From JBBEBE01 sp040882505 (GTDB taxonomy: Bacteria > Bacteroidota > Rhodothermia > Balneolales > Balneolaceae), in NCBI GenBank assembly GCA_040882505.1, contig JBBEBE010000006.1, positions 62,001-126,000 of the forward strand: 64,000 nt of DNA, written 5' to 3'. Position 1 is the stretch's first letter; each line of letters opens with the position of its first letter. A program made the position numbers and the translations under genes. This document shows, piece after piece, positions 1 to 9,540 of this stretch. The notes below the pieces were generated by a model. It saw nothing but the letters and a program-made list of their open reading frames with translations, did no database searches and was not told where the DNA came from.

Positions 1-930
1 CGAGTGATCGGACAAGATCAGGCCATCGAGTCGGTCTCCGATGCGGTACGGCGGTCACGAGCTGGACTGCAGGACGAGAACCGTCCGATCGGCTCCTTTA
101 TGTTTCTCGGATCTACCGGGGTCGGGAAGACGGAGTTGGCACGTTCACTGGCAGAATTTCTTTTCAATGACGAGGACGCCATGGTTCGGATCGACATGAG
201 CGAATATATGGAGAAGCATAGTGTAAGCCGGTTGGTCGGAGCTCCTCCGGGGTATGTGGGGTACGACGAGGGCGGACAACTGACCGAGGCGGTGCGTCGT
301 CGGCCCTACTCTGTCGTTCTGCTCGACGAGATCGAGAAGGCACATCCCGATGTGTTCAACATTCTGCTTCAGGTGCTCGATGATGGTCGTTTGACCGACA
401 ACAAGGGAGTGACGGTCGATTTCACCAATACCATCATCATTATGACCAGCAATATTGGTTCGCACCTGATCTCTGAAGAGATGGAAAAACAGAAAGGCGA
501 CATGGATGATCAGCGTTACCGGAAGCTTCAGGAGCGACTCATGGAACAGCTCCGAAAGACCATCCGCCCGGAATTTCTGAATCGAATCGATGACGTGGTG
601 ATTTTCCACCCGCTTACGGAGAAGCACATTCGACAGGTGGTCGACATTCAGCTTCAGCGCGTCAACCGCATGTTGGAGAAGAACAACGTTGCACTATCGG
701 TCGGCAATGCAGTCAAGGATTGGTTGGCGGTCCGCGGATTCGATCCTGTCTACGGAGCCCGACCGCTCAAGCGAGTGATTCAGACGCATCTGGTGAATCA
801 ACTGGCAAAGAATCTGATCCAGCGTGACGACGAGACACGTCGAATTCAATTCGAGGTCACGGTAGACAAAGAGAACGATCGACTGCAGTTTGCAGAGATT
901 ATTGACGATGTGGAGGAGTGGGCAGACTAG
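1..930 (+). CDS. clpB: ClpB disaggregase, C-terminal part (cut by window start)
   Basis: The reading frame is already open at base 1, so the gene begins outside the window and only about 309 C-terminal residues are seen. They form the second AAA+ module of a Hsp100 disaggregase, which threads aggregated protein through a hexameric pore together with DnaK. Visible motifs are Walker A GSTGVGKT, the pore-loop region GAPPGYVGYDEGG, Walker B VVLLDEIEKAH, the sensor region TSNIGS, and the sensor-2 signature GARPLKR near the end. The stretch EYMEKHSVSRLVGAPPGYVG is typical of ClpB rather than ClpA. ClpC cannot be fully excluded, because the N-terminal and middle (coiled-coil) domains that separate the two are outside the window. 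Confidence 0.93.
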   Translation, partial: RVIGQDQAIESVSDAVRRSRAGLQDENRPIGSFMFLGSTGVGKTELARSLAEFLFNDEDAMVRIDMSEYMEKHSVSRLVGAPPGYVGYDEGGQLTEAVRRRPYSVVLLDEIEKAHPDVFNILLQVLDDGRLTDNKGVTVDFTNTIIIMTSNIGSHLISEEMEKQKGDMDDQRYRKLQERLMEQLRKTIRPEFLNRIDDVVIFHPLTEKHIRQVVDIQLQRVNRMLEKNNVALSVGNAVKDWLAVRGFDPVYGARPLKRVIQTHLVNQLAKNLIQRDDETRRIQFEVTVDKENDRLQFAEIIDDVEEWAD

Positions 931-940
931 AGCGTCTGCC
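921..940. terminator. Hairpin at the end of clpB, possible terminator
   Basis: A perfect 7-bp stem, GGCAGAC pairing with GTCTGCC around a 6-nt loop, spans the clpB stop codon and lies before the convergent aminopeptidase gene. No T-run follows on either strand, so intrinsic termination is not assured. Confidence 0.35.
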
Positions 941-954
941 CGTTCCCGAGTCGG

Positions 955-2064
955 TTAGGATGCAAGCAGCACTTCCGGGTTCAGCCCGGTCAGTGCAGGA
1001 TCGATGAAGGTGCGTCCTTCGCGTACCTTTTGTCCATCCAGGTAGACATCGGCTCCGATACAGACCAGATCCCAGTGAATACCGCTGTCGTTGCCGTTGG
1101 AGGCTTCTTCGTAGTCGTTTCCAAGCGTCAGGTGGTTGGACCCGTAGATCTTTTCATCAAAGAGAATGTCGTACATCGGGCTTTTGATGACAGGATTGAG
1201 GCCGAAGCTGAACTCTCCGAAGCGACGCGCTCCTTCATCGGTGTCGAGGATCGCTTCGAGGGCCTCGTCATTGCTCGATTCAAACCCCGTGACGACTCCG
1301 TCGGTTACATGCAGGGTGACGGATTCAAACGGCTTGCCTTGATAGACACTGGGAGCATAGGAGATGGTACCGTTTACACTTTCCAGCAGAGGAGAGCTGA
1401 AGAGTTCTCCGTCCGGGATGTTTCGCTTGCCATAGCAGGGGACCCAGTTCTGGTCGGTGACCGAGAAACGAATATCGGTGCCTTCACCCTTTAATCGGAT
1501 CTCGTCGGTCGATCGCAGCCGCTCTTCGAGTGGTTTCATGGCCTCTTCCAATTTTCCATAGTCGAGCAGACAGGCTTGATAATAAAACTGGCGGAACCGT
1601 TCGGTCGGCATGCGGGCATTCATGGCAAATGCGGCTGACGGGTAGCGCAGGACACACCATTTGGTATGTTCGACTCGCTGGTCAAAGTGAACCGGTTTGA
1701 GAAAGGCTTCAGAATAGGCACGATTCGCCTTTGGCGAGACGTCGGCGCTCTCATATATATTTTCTGCTCCCCGGATCCCGATAAAGGCGTCCATCTGTTT
1801 CATGAGCGGGAGTTGATCCCGTTCGGCTTGGTTGGCCCAAAACTCAATGTCTCCCGATTCGTGCAGAATCCGGTTGATTTCCGGATCCTCGAGTTGCACA
1901 AATGGATGGGCATGGCGGTTGCGAACTTCGCTGACAAGGGCGCGAACAAGGCCGAGACTGTTGAGTCCAATGGTTTGAATGAGAATCTGTTCGCCTTTTT
2001 GAAGGTCCACCGAGTGGTTCAAAAGCTGTTTGGCCAGTCGCAAGTCGTCTTGAGTGTGGATCAT
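955..2064 (-). CDS. M29-family metallo-aminopeptidase (AmpS-like)
   Basis: This 369-residue protein has the length and layout of M29 (thermophilic) aminopeptidases, which use a two-metal centre to remove N-terminal residues from peptides in the cytoplasm. The conserved C-terminal half is clear: GEFSFGLNPVI (metal-binding Glu), EKIYGSNHLTLGNDY (metal-binding His) and GIHWDLV (His and Asp ligands). There is no signal peptide. The ATG start is preceded by a GGAG Shine-Dalgarno at about 7 nt. It is convergent with clpB and is the downstream neighbour of the ABC ATPase gene on the same strand, 51 bp away. Substrate preference cannot be read from the sequence. Confidence 0.9.
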   Translation of the reverse strand: MIHTQDDLRLAKQLLNHSVDLQKGEQILIQTIGLNSLGLVRALVSEVRNRHAHPFVQLEDPEINRILHESGDIEFWANQAERDQLPLMKQMDAFIGIRGAENIYESADVSPKANRAYSEAFLKPVHFDQRVEHTKWCVLRYPSAAFAMNARMPTERFRQFYYQACLLDYGKLEEAMKPLEERLRSTDEIRLKGEGTDIRFSVTDQNWVPCYGKRNIPDGELFSSPLLESVNGTISYAPSVYQGKPFESVTLHVTDGVVTGFESSNDEALEAILDTDEGARRFGEFSFGLNPVIKSPMYDILFDEKIYGSNHLTLGNDYEEASNGNDSGIHWDLVCIGADVYLDGQKVREGRTFIDPALTGLNPEVLLAS

Positions 2065-2115
2065 GGGTTTCTCCGTGGGGTCACGTGTTGGGGGGTCGGT
2101 TGTGTTTCGTGTCGG

Positions 2116-2760
2116 TTATGAAAACGGTTCAATATCGGGAGTAGGGTTCGAGAGGTTGAGCGCCGCATCGCAGAGCGTGAGTTCGTCGGGTTGATTGGTC
2201 GCAACCAGAATGATTCGGTCGGGACTTCGTAGTTGGTCGATGATTTCGGCGATTCGTTGACGTCCGCCGGCATCCAGATTCGATCCCGGCTCGTCAAGAC
2301 AGAGGACGGATGGATCGTGTAGCAGAGCGGAGCCGATTTTTGCCCGTTGCCGCTGGCCGGTGGAGAGCTCGCCGTAGGGACGGTCGGCAAATGAGACCGC
2401 CTGCACACGTTCCAGCAGACGATCCAGATCATTGTTCGTCGGGACGATTCGCCGAAGGTCGCAGAGAAAGCGAAGATTTTCACGAACCGTAAGGCCTTCA
2501 TAGAGTTCCAGATACGGAGCGACAAAACCGATTCGTGTTCGGAAATAAGTCGGCGTTCCGTCGATGTCTCCGATTGTCCAGGCAACGGATCCCCGTGTAG
2601 GAGTCAACAGCCCACCTAGAATTCGAATCAAGGTCGACTTTCCCGACCCGTTGGAGCCGGATATCCCGAGGACCTCACCGGACCAGGAGAACGTGAGAGA
2701 TTTCAAGACGGTCTGCTCGTCGTAGCGGTGGGACAGTTGGTGAACCTGCATCTCGATCAT
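2116..2760 (-). CDS. ABC transporter ATP-binding protein (CcmA-like size), orphan
   Basis: A single nucleotide-binding domain of 214 residues. Walker A is GSNGSGKS (about residues 35-42), the ABC signature is LSTGQRQR, and Walker B is VLCLDEP followed by a D-loop. The short length and overall pattern resemble CcmA (heme exporter) and other small exporter ATPases. No permease gene is adjacent: upstream is a divergent unknown gene and downstream is an aminopeptidase, so its partner must be elsewhere. The start is taken at the ATG at 2760; an in-frame TTG two codons earlier is possible. Substrate unknown. Confidence 0.85.
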   Translation of the reverse strand: MIEMQVHQLSHRYDEQTVLKSLTFSWSGEVLGISGSNGSGKSTLIRILGGLLTPTRGSVAWTIGDIDGTPTYFRTRIGFVAPYLELYEGLTVRENLRFLCDLRRIVPTNNDLDRLLERVQAVSFADRPYGELSTGQRQRAKIGSALLHDPSVLCLDEPGSNLDAGGRQRIAEIIDQLRSPDRIILVATNQPDELTLCDAALNLSNPTPDIEPFS

Positions 2761-2890
2761 CCCCAAAAGTACGCACTCTCGGGTTGATGAAAAAATGACT
2801 CCCTCTGCGCTTCGGAACTGGCATTCCTGAACGCATTTTTCTATTGTGGATCTTGTTGCAAATCAGTCCGGACCAAGAGATGAAGAAGTC

Positions 2891-4282
2891 ATGAGTGTAC
2901 GTGAATTAACCAAGATGTGGATGGAGCAACTCCCTGCCGGACAACCGATGATCGACAGGGAACAATTGATTTTCTCATCCTGGCCCGAGTGGTGGGTGCA
3001 ATGGGTCGAGCAGGGGGTCATTTCATGGATCCGGGAGTCACTCACGCCACCGGATATCCCGCTGGCTCGAATGGATACGAACGAAGTACGCGAGGCATGG
3101 AACGCTTTTGAAGACGTTGTTATTCGTCACTGGGCTCTTCCTGCCAACGAGATGCACCCTCTTCTTGACGAATTGGCCGAAGATCTGATGGACCTTCTTT
3201 CCCGTCCGGCAGAACGGATTCCCGATCTTCTATTTGGAACCGAACCGTCGATCGATCGAGCCGAGTTGGCTACGCGCCTGGATCGAGTGGTGGTTCATCA
3301 GGATTTGGCGCGCGCGTTGCTTCGCTATGCCGAGCGAAAAGAACTGCAGAGAGTGGACCGGGAGTTGGCCGGTCGGGTGATTGCCCAGGTCGATCAAAAA
3401 TTGAAGGAGCGGTACGATGTCGAGGCATGGGCTTCCCAACTCACACCCCTGTTCCAGCTCTGGGGGGGTCCGGTTCCCGCCGGGATGATCCGGGATCTGC
3501 TCAACGCGCGCGGTGCAGAAGCGGCCGGTCGAATTCCCGACACAGAGGAGCGTCTTTCGCTGGAGCAAGTGGTGGATGACCTGCAAAAAGGGCCGGCTAC
3601 AGAGCAGAGCGAGCCGGTTACAGAGGATCGGTCCTCTCTTTCGGACCTCTATGGTTCGGCAGAAGACCAGAATCAAGAGGAAGAACCGAAGGAGGATTCG
3701 GACGGGGAGGAGCTTTCACTTCATCGGCGATTTCAGTTTGATGAACCGGATATGAATCGTTATCTCGAAGAGAGTGAAGAGGAGGAGAATGACCCGGGCC
3801 GGGAAGGTTCGGAGGAGGAAAAGGAAGACGAGAATGCAATTTGGAAAAAATTTCTGGCCCCTGATACCGTGAGTCAAGAGGCCGATGGCTACCGCGAATC
3901 GAGGGATGTGGAGGAGAGCTTCGGGGAAGGCGGGCAAAAGAGTGGATCGGATGTCGGGACAGATGATCCATCACCGGTCGGGTGGCTGGACCCGGGGGCG
4001 GCAAAAACGGGGGTAGAAACCGGGCAGGTGGTGGACGACATGGAACAGTGGCTGGGAAGCGACCTGGATCGGTTCAAAAACGAGATTTTTGATGGATCGG
4101 ACGAGGGGCTTCGAGCAGCTCTTCGAGACTTGGCCGGGATGGAGAACTGGGGAGATGCTGCCCGTTACCTTCAGGACGATGTGTTTGATCGATACCGAAT
4201 CGATCTTTTTGATGAAGCAGCGGTCGATATAACCGACCGGATGCAGGCCTGGTTTGAGGGGTTGGATCAATCCCGGTCGTAA
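2891..4282 (+). CDS. Acidic protein of unknown function with disordered middle
   Basis: Not recognised. The protein (463 residues from the ATG at 2891) has three parts. The N-terminal region of about 220 residues is probably helical and Trp-rich. The middle, about residues 225-380, is dominated by Glu, Asp, Ser, Gly and Lys with runs such as EESEEEEND and looks disordered. A compact C-terminal stretch of about 80 residues is rich in Asp, Arg and aromatic residues (DRFKNEIFDGSDEG, DDVFDRYRIDLFDE). There is no signal peptide or membrane segment. An in-frame GTG at 2846 would add 15 residues; the ATG is preferred because a purine-rich AAGAGATGAAGAAG stretch precedes it. The next gene follows after 21 bp on the same strand, so they may be cotranscribed. 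A scaffold or adaptor role is only a guess. Confidence 0.7.
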   Translation: MSVRELTKMWMEQLPAGQPMIDREQLIFSSWPEWWVQWVEQGVISWIRESLTPPDIPLARMDTNEVREAWNAFEDVVIRHWALPANEMHPLLDELAEDLMDLLSRPAERIPDLLFGTEPSIDRAELATRLDRVVVHQDLARALLRYAERKELQRVDRELAGRVIAQVDQKLKERYDVEAWASQLTPLFQLWGGPVPAGMIRDLLNARGAEAAGRIPDTEERLSLEQVVDDLQKGPATEQSEPVTEDRSSLSDLYGSAEDQNQEEEPKEDSDGEELSLHRRFQFDEPDMNRYLEESEEEENDPGREGSEEEKEDENAIWKKFLAPDTVSQEADGYRESRDVEESFGEGGQKSGSDVGTDDPSPVGWLDPGAAKTGVETGQVVDDMEQWLGSDLDRFKNEIFDGSDEGLRAALRDLAGMENWGDAARYLQDDVFDRYRIDLFDEAAVDITDRMQAWFEGLDQSRS

Positions 4283-4303
4283 CCGAAATCCAATACAGAG
4301 ATC

Positions 4304-5644
4304 ATGGACAAGCCAAACGACAAGAGTACCAGAGAGATGACCCGACGCGGATTCGTCAAACAGGCTGGAATGGCCGCCGGTGGTGGATGGCTGCTGAGTC
4401 ACCTTCCGGTGGGTGCGAGTGCCCACGCCGGTGGCAGTGATCGTCTTCGGGTGGCCGTGGTTGGATGTGGAGGACGCGGGTCCGGGGCAGCCAATCAGGC
4501 ATTGACGGCGGATTCAGGTGCCGTATTGGTCGCCATGGCAGACGCATTCGAGGACCGGCTCACGCAGAGCTACGAACGTTTGGAGGAGCAGTGGGGTCCG
4601 ACGGGTCAACTTGATGTGCCCGAAGAGAGACGGTTTGTTGGATTTGACGGGTACCGGGAAGCGATTGACCTGGCCGATGTCGTGATTTTGGCAACACCGC
4701 CCGGATTCCGTCCCGAACACTTTGAATATGCCGTGAACGCGGGGAAGCATATTTTCATGGAAAAACCGGTGGCAACCGATGCACCGGGCGTGCGGAAAGT
4801 GCTCGAGATGGCAAACGTAGCCAAGCAGAAGCGACTCAATGTGGTGGTCGGGTTGCAGCGACACTATCAGAACAACTATCGGGAAAGTTATCGCCGCATC
4901 CGTCAGCAGGAGATCGGCCGAATCTTGAGCGGACAGGTCTACTGGAACAGTGGGGGTGTCTGGGTGCGGGATCGTGAGCCCGGCATGTCCGAAATGGAGT
5001 ATCAGATGCGAAACTGGTACTACTTTACCTGGCTCTGTGGCGATCATATTCTCGAGCAGCATATTCACAACATCGATGTCGCCAACTGGTTTATCGGGGA
5101 GTACCCTGCCACTGCACAAGGAATGGGGGGTCGTGAAGTCCGGGTGGGACCAGAATTCGGAGAGATTTTTGATCACCACTTTGTCGAATACACCTATCCG
5201 GGTGGCGCTGTCATCTCCAGTCAGTGCCGGCACCAACCGGGTTGCATGAACCGGATTTCGGAAACCTTCCAGGGGACCCGTGCGACGATCACCACCGATG
5301 GCAGCAATGTGGCGATCCTGAAGGATTTGAACGGAACGGTTCATTACGAGCATGACGGCCGTGAAGACCCCGACCCGTACCAGCAAGAGCATATCGAGCT
5401 GTTCGCCTCCATCCGTTCCGGTCAAGTGATCTCGGACGGCGAGAATGGTGCCAAGAGCACAATGGCTGCCCTCATGGGGAGAATGGCCACCTACTCCGGG
5501 CAAGTGATCAGCTGGGAAGAGGCGCTAAACGGGCAGAAGAAGCGGGTCCCCGATCGACTCTCCTGGGAGGTGACTCCACCGGTTCTACCCGGTCCGGACG
5601 GGATCTATCCGGCACCGGTACCCGGTGAGTATCAAAGTGCGTGA
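4304..5644 (+). CDS. Gfo/Idh/MocA-family oxidoreductase, Tat-exported
   Basis: The N-terminus TRRGFVKQAG followed by a hydrophobic Gly/Ala stretch and ASAHA is a twin-arginine signal, so the folded enzyme is expected in the periplasm with its cofactor bound. The mature part begins with a Rossmann motif, VAVVGCGGRGSG, and continues with EKPVATDAPGV, the Gfo/Idh/MocA signature containing the conserved EKP lysine. The C-terminal half is the alpha/beta substrate domain with conserved HIHNIDVANWF. Family members oxidise or otherwise transform sugars, inositols or glycosides with NAD(P). The substrate cannot be assigned. The gene converges on, and overlaps by 13 bp, another Tat-exported oxidoreductase, which suggests exported carbohydrate metabolism. 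Confidence 0.88.
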   Translation: MDKPNDKSTREMTRRGFVKQAGMAAGGGWLLSHLPVGASAHAGGSDRLRVAVVGCGGRGSGAANQALTADSGAVLVAMADAFEDRLTQSYERLEEQWGPTGQLDVPEERRFVGFDGYREAIDLADVVILATPPGFRPEHFEYAVNAGKHIFMEKPVATDAPGVRKVLEMANVAKQKRLNVVVGLQRHYQNNYRESYRRIRQQEIGRILSGQVYWNSGGVWVRDREPGMSEMEYQMRNWYYFTWLCGDHILEQHIHNIDVANWFIGEYPATAQGMGGREVRVGPEFGEIFDHHFVEYTYPGGAVISSQCRHQPGCMNRISETFQGTRATITTDGSNVAILKDLNGTVHYEHDGREDPDPYQQEHIELFASIRSGQVISDGENGAKSTMAALMGRMATYSGQVISWEEALNGQKKRVPDRLSWEVTPPVLPGPDGIYPAPVPGEYQSA

Positions 5645-7404
5645 ATCTTGTCACTGGGCCATTCCAGTCGAACACCCATGTTTGTGAGCATGCGCTGGAA
5701 CGACCGGGTCTCTTCGCGACTCTCGTACACCTGGTGTGGTTCGCTTCGACGGAGCTTGCAGTAGGCCGCCAGCGCACCGGCCGCTTCCCCGATATTCCAC
5801 TCTACAGGATGCAATCGGTAGCAGCCGTTTGTGATGTGCGTCGTTCCGAGATTTTTGCTGGCGGGTATCAAATTTCGGACACGTTGCGGGATCAGGGCTC
5901 CGAGTGGAATCTGGAACGGTAGAGAGCTGATATCAATGTAATTGAACAGGCCTGTACTCGGATGCAGGTCGATCCGGTAGGCGCCGATCCCGACAGAGTC
6001 TTCAAAGCGGGCCGCCCGTACGTCTTCGCGGCTCAAGCCTGTTTCGGCCATACGCGCTTCTGTTCCCACATGTTGCTCTTTGACGGTGAACCGGGCTTTG
6101 ATGCGTCGACTCTCGCGGATGTACGGGTGCTTGGCCATCCCGTGCTCTGTTCCGAGCACATCTCCACGGATACGCAGTCCGGGGTACCCTTGTCCGCCAT
6201 CGGAACGCGGTGCTTCGGTCTGGAGCCAGTAGAAGAGCGAAAGGCTCTGCTGATAGGAACGATTCAAGTGTTCCTGGATCACCTCTTCCGGTTCATCGAT
6301 GATGTTTCCGAGTAGATAGTCATTCTGTGGCCAGTTCATGCAGGTCAGGTTTCCGCGAAAGAATCCCTGTTCAAAATTGTGGCGGTTGATCATTTGACGG
6401 TAGGCCCACCAACCGTCCTGGGATTCCGGTTCAAAGGGAAGTGTGCGGGGTTCAAGTGTACCCGGGTGCGTATAGGTAAAACTAAAGAGAGGACCCGGCC
6501 AGGCGGGCGTCAACTCCGGGGTGTAGTCGCGCCAGAACGCATACTCCTCGGGCTTCTCGATGACATGGTTCTCACCGTTGATATGGTCTATAACAAAGCA
6601 GAGAGTGAACGCCTGCATATTCGCCGGATTGGTCTCGATCGGAGTGTTGGGCTCACCCGTTACATCCCGCCCCTCGGATCCCACGACATATTCGACATTG
6701 GCCAGCTTGATCAGATCCCCGGTTTCGGTGGCATCGATAAAGGTCGGACTCTGGAGTCGTCGGCGGACGTCTGTTCCGAGTTGCTCCACATCGACCCAGG
6801 TAATCTCGTCTCCACGGAGACCTGCTTCGACAGGTCGGTACTCCAAAAGAAGAATCAGTTGCTGATTGGCGAGATAGGGAGCGAACATGTTCTCCAAAAC
6901 AGCGAGCGATACACGTGGTTCATGACAGATGCTGGACACCCAGCCGTCTCCGGGATTCAGGTATGGGTTCTCCCAGGACTCCGGAGTGAGTGGATAATTC
7001 TGCTTGTAATAGTCACGCACTTGTCGTCGATACGTTTGATAGCTTTCCGTTCCCCCAAACTCCTCGATCCAGGGGTTCTCGTCGGGTGGTACACCTTGAG
7101 AGGTGAGCTGTCCCCCGATCCAATCCGTCGGCTCGGTCATGATGACCGTCAATCCCTGTTTCAGAGCAGAGAGCGCCGCGGCACATCCGCCAGTTCCCCC
7201 TCCAATAATGACCAGATCTGCTCGCAACTCCTCTCCAAGTGAAGAGGTGGATTGATGCGGAATGTTCAGCGTTCCCGAATCGCGGGTAGAGGGTGCCCCA
7301 GCGGCGTGGGTCGGGGCAACGTTCCACCCCATGCTTCCGATTCCGGCAGCGCCGGTGACCCATTTTCCGGTATTGGCAAGAAACTGTCGTCTATTTTGGC
7401 TCAT
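5632..7404 (-). CDS. FAD-dependent oxidoreductase (FAD_oxidored family), Tat-exported
   Basis: A 590-residue protein starting with a Tat-type leader (NRRQFLANTGKWVTGAAGIG). The FAD-binding Rossmann motif is VIIGGGTGGCAAALSALKQG, followed by EPTDWIGGQLTSQG. This pattern is typical of the FAD_oxidored (PF12831-like) group, often annotated as xanthan-lyase-associated or glycoside-related flavoproteins. The C-terminal NLIPASKNLGTTHITNGCYR region and EWNIGEAAGALA form the second half of the flavin fold. It probably acts on an exported substrate. It ends inside the convergent Gfo/Idh/MocA gene. Substrate unknown. Confidence 0.85.
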   Translation of the reverse strand: MSQNRRQFLANTGKWVTGAAGIGSMGWNVAPTHAAGAPSTRDSGTLNIPHQSTSSLGEELRADLVIIGGGTGGCAAALSALKQGLTVIMTEPTDWIGGQLTSQGVPPDENPWIEEFGGTESYQTYRRQVRDYYKQNYPLTPESWENPYLNPGDGWVSSICHEPRVSLAVLENMFAPYLANQQLILLLEYRPVEAGLRGDEITWVDVEQLGTDVRRRLQSPTFIDATETGDLIKLANVEYVVGSEGRDVTGEPNTPIETNPANMQAFTLCFVIDHINGENHVIEKPEEYAFWRDYTPELTPAWPGPLFSFTYTHPGTLEPRTLPFEPESQDGWWAYRQMINRHNFEQGFFRGNLTCMNWPQNDYLLGNIIDEPEEVIQEHLNRSYQQSLSLFYWLQTEAPRSDGGQGYPGLRIRGDVLGTEHGMAKHPYIRESRRIKARFTVKEQHVGTEARMAETGLSREDVRAARFEDSVGIGAYRIDLHPSTGLFNYIDISSLPFQIPLGALIPQRVRNLIPASKNLGTTHITNGCYRLHPVEWNIGEAAGALAAYCKLRRSEPHQVYESREETRSFQRMLTNMGVRLEWPSDKIHAL

Positions 7405-7578
7405 AGATCTACTCGAGTCGGTTTAAAAAATTCGGGATGCGGTCGGAACGAATACGGATTGGCTTTGGCAGGAGTCGGGCCGAACCGGAACCGGATCGGA
7501 AACTCCCTGCGCCCGAAGGCCAATGATGAGCCATGAAATATAATTGAACAGGGGTAAAATTCTAATGAAATTCCCGGT

Positions 7579-8934
7579 ATGGATCTTTTCGAAGAGCGAA
7601 GCTCGAAAACCCCTCTGTCCGAAAACCGGGATTCTGAACCTTTGGCCACCCGGATGCGGCCCCGATCTCTGAACGAGTTTGCGGGGCAGGAGCATCTGGT
7701 CGGTGAGGGGAAGATGCTTCGCCGCATGATCGACTCCGGTGTGATCGGGTCTCTCATCTTCTACGGCCCTCCCAGTTCCGGGAAGACGACGCTCGCCCAT
7801 GTCATCTCTCAGGAGATTGACGCCCGTTTTGAAATCATCAACGCCGTACTTGACGGGATCCAGTCCTTGCGGAAGGTCGTTGCCAGTGCGAGTCAGCGAC
7901 AAAAGGCCAACCAAGGCAAGACCATCCTCTTTGTCGACGAGATTCATCGGTGGAACAAAGCCCAGCAGGACGCGCTATTGCCGCATCTGGAATCGGGAGT
8001 GATCACACTGGTGGGGGCTACGACCGAAAATCCGTTCTATTCACTGGTCAGTCCTCTCCTCTCTCGGTGTCAGCTATTCGAGCTCCATCCGCTCGATCGC
8101 GACGAGGTGGGCACCATGCTCGATCGGGCCATTGAGGACGAAGAACGCGGACTCGGCTTTTTGCCGATCGATCTTGAACCGGAGGCAAAAGCCTACCTCT
8201 CCCGAGCCGCCGGTGGAGACATTCGAAATGCGATGAACGCCCTTGAAGTGGCGGCCCTCTCGACTCCCCGGAACAAAAGCGGGCGCATTGTCATTGACGA
8301 GGAGATTGCCCGCTCCTCCATCCAGAAGCGGAATGTTCGGTACGACCGACAGGGAGATGAGCACTATCATTACGCTTCGGCGTTCATTAAATCGATGCGC
8401 GGATCCGATCCCGATGCTGCCCTCTACTGGATGAGCGCCATGCTGGAGGGAGGAGAGGACCCTGCGTTTCTCTTTCGCCGGATGCTTATTTTTGCTTCCG
8501 AAGATGTCGGTCTGGCCGATCCCTATGGTCTCATGGTTGTGAATGCCTGCCACGATGCCTTCGAGAAGACCGGGATGCCGGAGGGATTTTATTTTCTTTC
8601 ACACGCCTGTCTTTTCCTGAGCCAGGCACCCAAGAGCAACAGCACCAAGGCAATTTTCGACACGCACCGTCACATTCGCGAGGAGGGTCCCGGAGAGGTT
8701 CCACCCCACCTTCGAGACAGCACCGCCAATCAGAAGGCGTCCCGATACCTCGATGTCGAGAATGCCTCCGAGGAGTACCTCTACCCGCACAGCCATCCGA
8801 ATCACTGGGTCGATCAGGCGTACCTTCCGGCGTCGCTACAGGGGAGAAGATGGTACGAGCCGGGAACCGAAGGACGGGAGTCGAAACTCGCCCGGCGGCT
8901 CGACGAGATCCGTCGCCATACCGACCGGGAATGA
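7579..8934 (+). CDS. rarA: Replication-associated recombination ATPase RarA (MgsA)
   Basis: A 451-residue clamp-loader-like AAA+ ATPase of the RarA/MgsA/WRNIP1 family, which acts at stalled replication forks and single-strand gaps in the cytoplasm. The N-terminus carries LATRMRPRSLNEFAGQEHL. Walker A is GPPSSGKT (residues 63-70), Walker B is ILFVDEIHRW, sensor 1 is GATTENPFY and the arginine finger is in LLSRCQLFEL. The C-terminal half has the RarA tetramerisation region (YDRQGDEHYHYASAFIKSMRGSDPDAALYW; only the YHYASAFIKSMRGSDPDAAL core is diagnostic). The length matches the family. It is divergent from the flavoprotein gene across 174 bp, and an FMN reductase gene follows on the same strand. 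Confidence 0.95.
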   Translation: MDLFEERSSKTPLSENRDSEPLATRMRPRSLNEFAGQEHLVGEGKMLRRMIDSGVIGSLIFYGPPSSGKTTLAHVISQEIDARFEIINAVLDGIQSLRKVVASASQRQKANQGKTILFVDEIHRWNKAQQDALLPHLESGVITLVGATTENPFYSLVSPLLSRCQLFELHPLDRDEVGTMLDRAIEDEERGLGFLPIDLEPEAKAYLSRAAGGDIRNAMNALEVAALSTPRNKSGRIVIDEEIARSSIQKRNVRYDRQGDEHYHYASAFIKSMRGSDPDAALYWMSAMLEGGEDPAFLFRRMLIFASEDVGLADPYGLMVVNACHDAFEKTGMPEGFYFLSHACLFLSQAPKSNSTKAIFDTHRHIREEGPGEVPPHLRDSTANQKASRYLDVENASEEYLYPHSHPNHWVDQAYLPASLQGRRWYEPGTEGRESKLARRLDEIRRHTDRE

Positions 8935-8994
8935 TCTGCTCAACCTCTCTGTTGACGGGATGAACCGAAACAAGAGCTCGTTTCAGACATACAC

Positions 8995-9540
8995 ATGCCT
9001 ACACTCTCCATACTCTCCTGCACGGACCGACCCGATGCCAATGCCCATCGTATCGCGGAGTCACTCGAACCACTCTACCGGGATTTCGGTGCAGACGTGC
9101 ATCGGCACTCACTCTGCGAATTCCCCCACGCCGACGTCGTGGGCGGAACGTACGGATCGACACTCCCCTCCGTCGAGGCGTACAACCGAGAGGTGATGGA
9201 CGCCGACAGCTACCTCTGGATTGTCCCCGAGTACAATGGTGGATTTCCGGGTATCCTGAAGCTCTTCTTTGACTACCTTCCCTTTCCCGAAGCATTGAAC
9301 CGCAAGCCGATCGCTCTGATTGGAGAGGCCGACGGACGGTTTGGAGCCATGCGACCGGTCGAACAGCTCCAGGATCTGCTCATCTACCGAAAAGCGATGA
9401 TCTATCCCGAGCGGGTTTTTCTCCCGTCCATCGGAGACCGGCTGGACCAAGAAGAGGCGTGGATTGACGACGCCTCGAAGGCCCGACTTCAACATCAGGC
9501 CGAAGGCTTCACGGACTGGGTAGAGCGTCTGGTCTCTTAA
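8995..9540 (+). CDS. NAD(P)H-dependent FMN reductase family protein
   Basis: A 181-residue flavodoxin-like protein. The N-terminal beta strand TLSILSCTDRPDANAHRIA contains the phosphate-binding loop, and PEYNGGFPGILKLFFDYL is the hallmark of the NADPH-dependent FMN reductase / azoreductase family. Such enzymes transfer electrons from NAD(P)H through FMN to quinones, azo dyes or chromate. It follows rarA by 60 bp. Its stop codon overlaps by 4 bp the stop of the convergent response-regulator gene. The physiological acceptor is not known. Confidence 0.87.
   Translation: MPTLSILSCTDRPDANAHRIAESLEPLYRDFGADVHRHSLCEFPHADVVGGTYGSTLPSVEAYNREVMDADSYLWIVPEYNGGFPGILKLFFDYLPFPEALNRKPIALIGEADGRFGAMRPVEQLQDLLIYRKAMIYPERVFLPSIGDRLDQEEAWIDDASKARLQHQAEGFTDWVERLVS

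Noticed and set aside
5632..5644. Overlap of the Gfo/Idh/MocA and FAD-oxidoreductase genes as a sequencing error or frameshift
   Set aside because: The genes converge and both have complete C-termini; a 13-bp tail overlap is normal.
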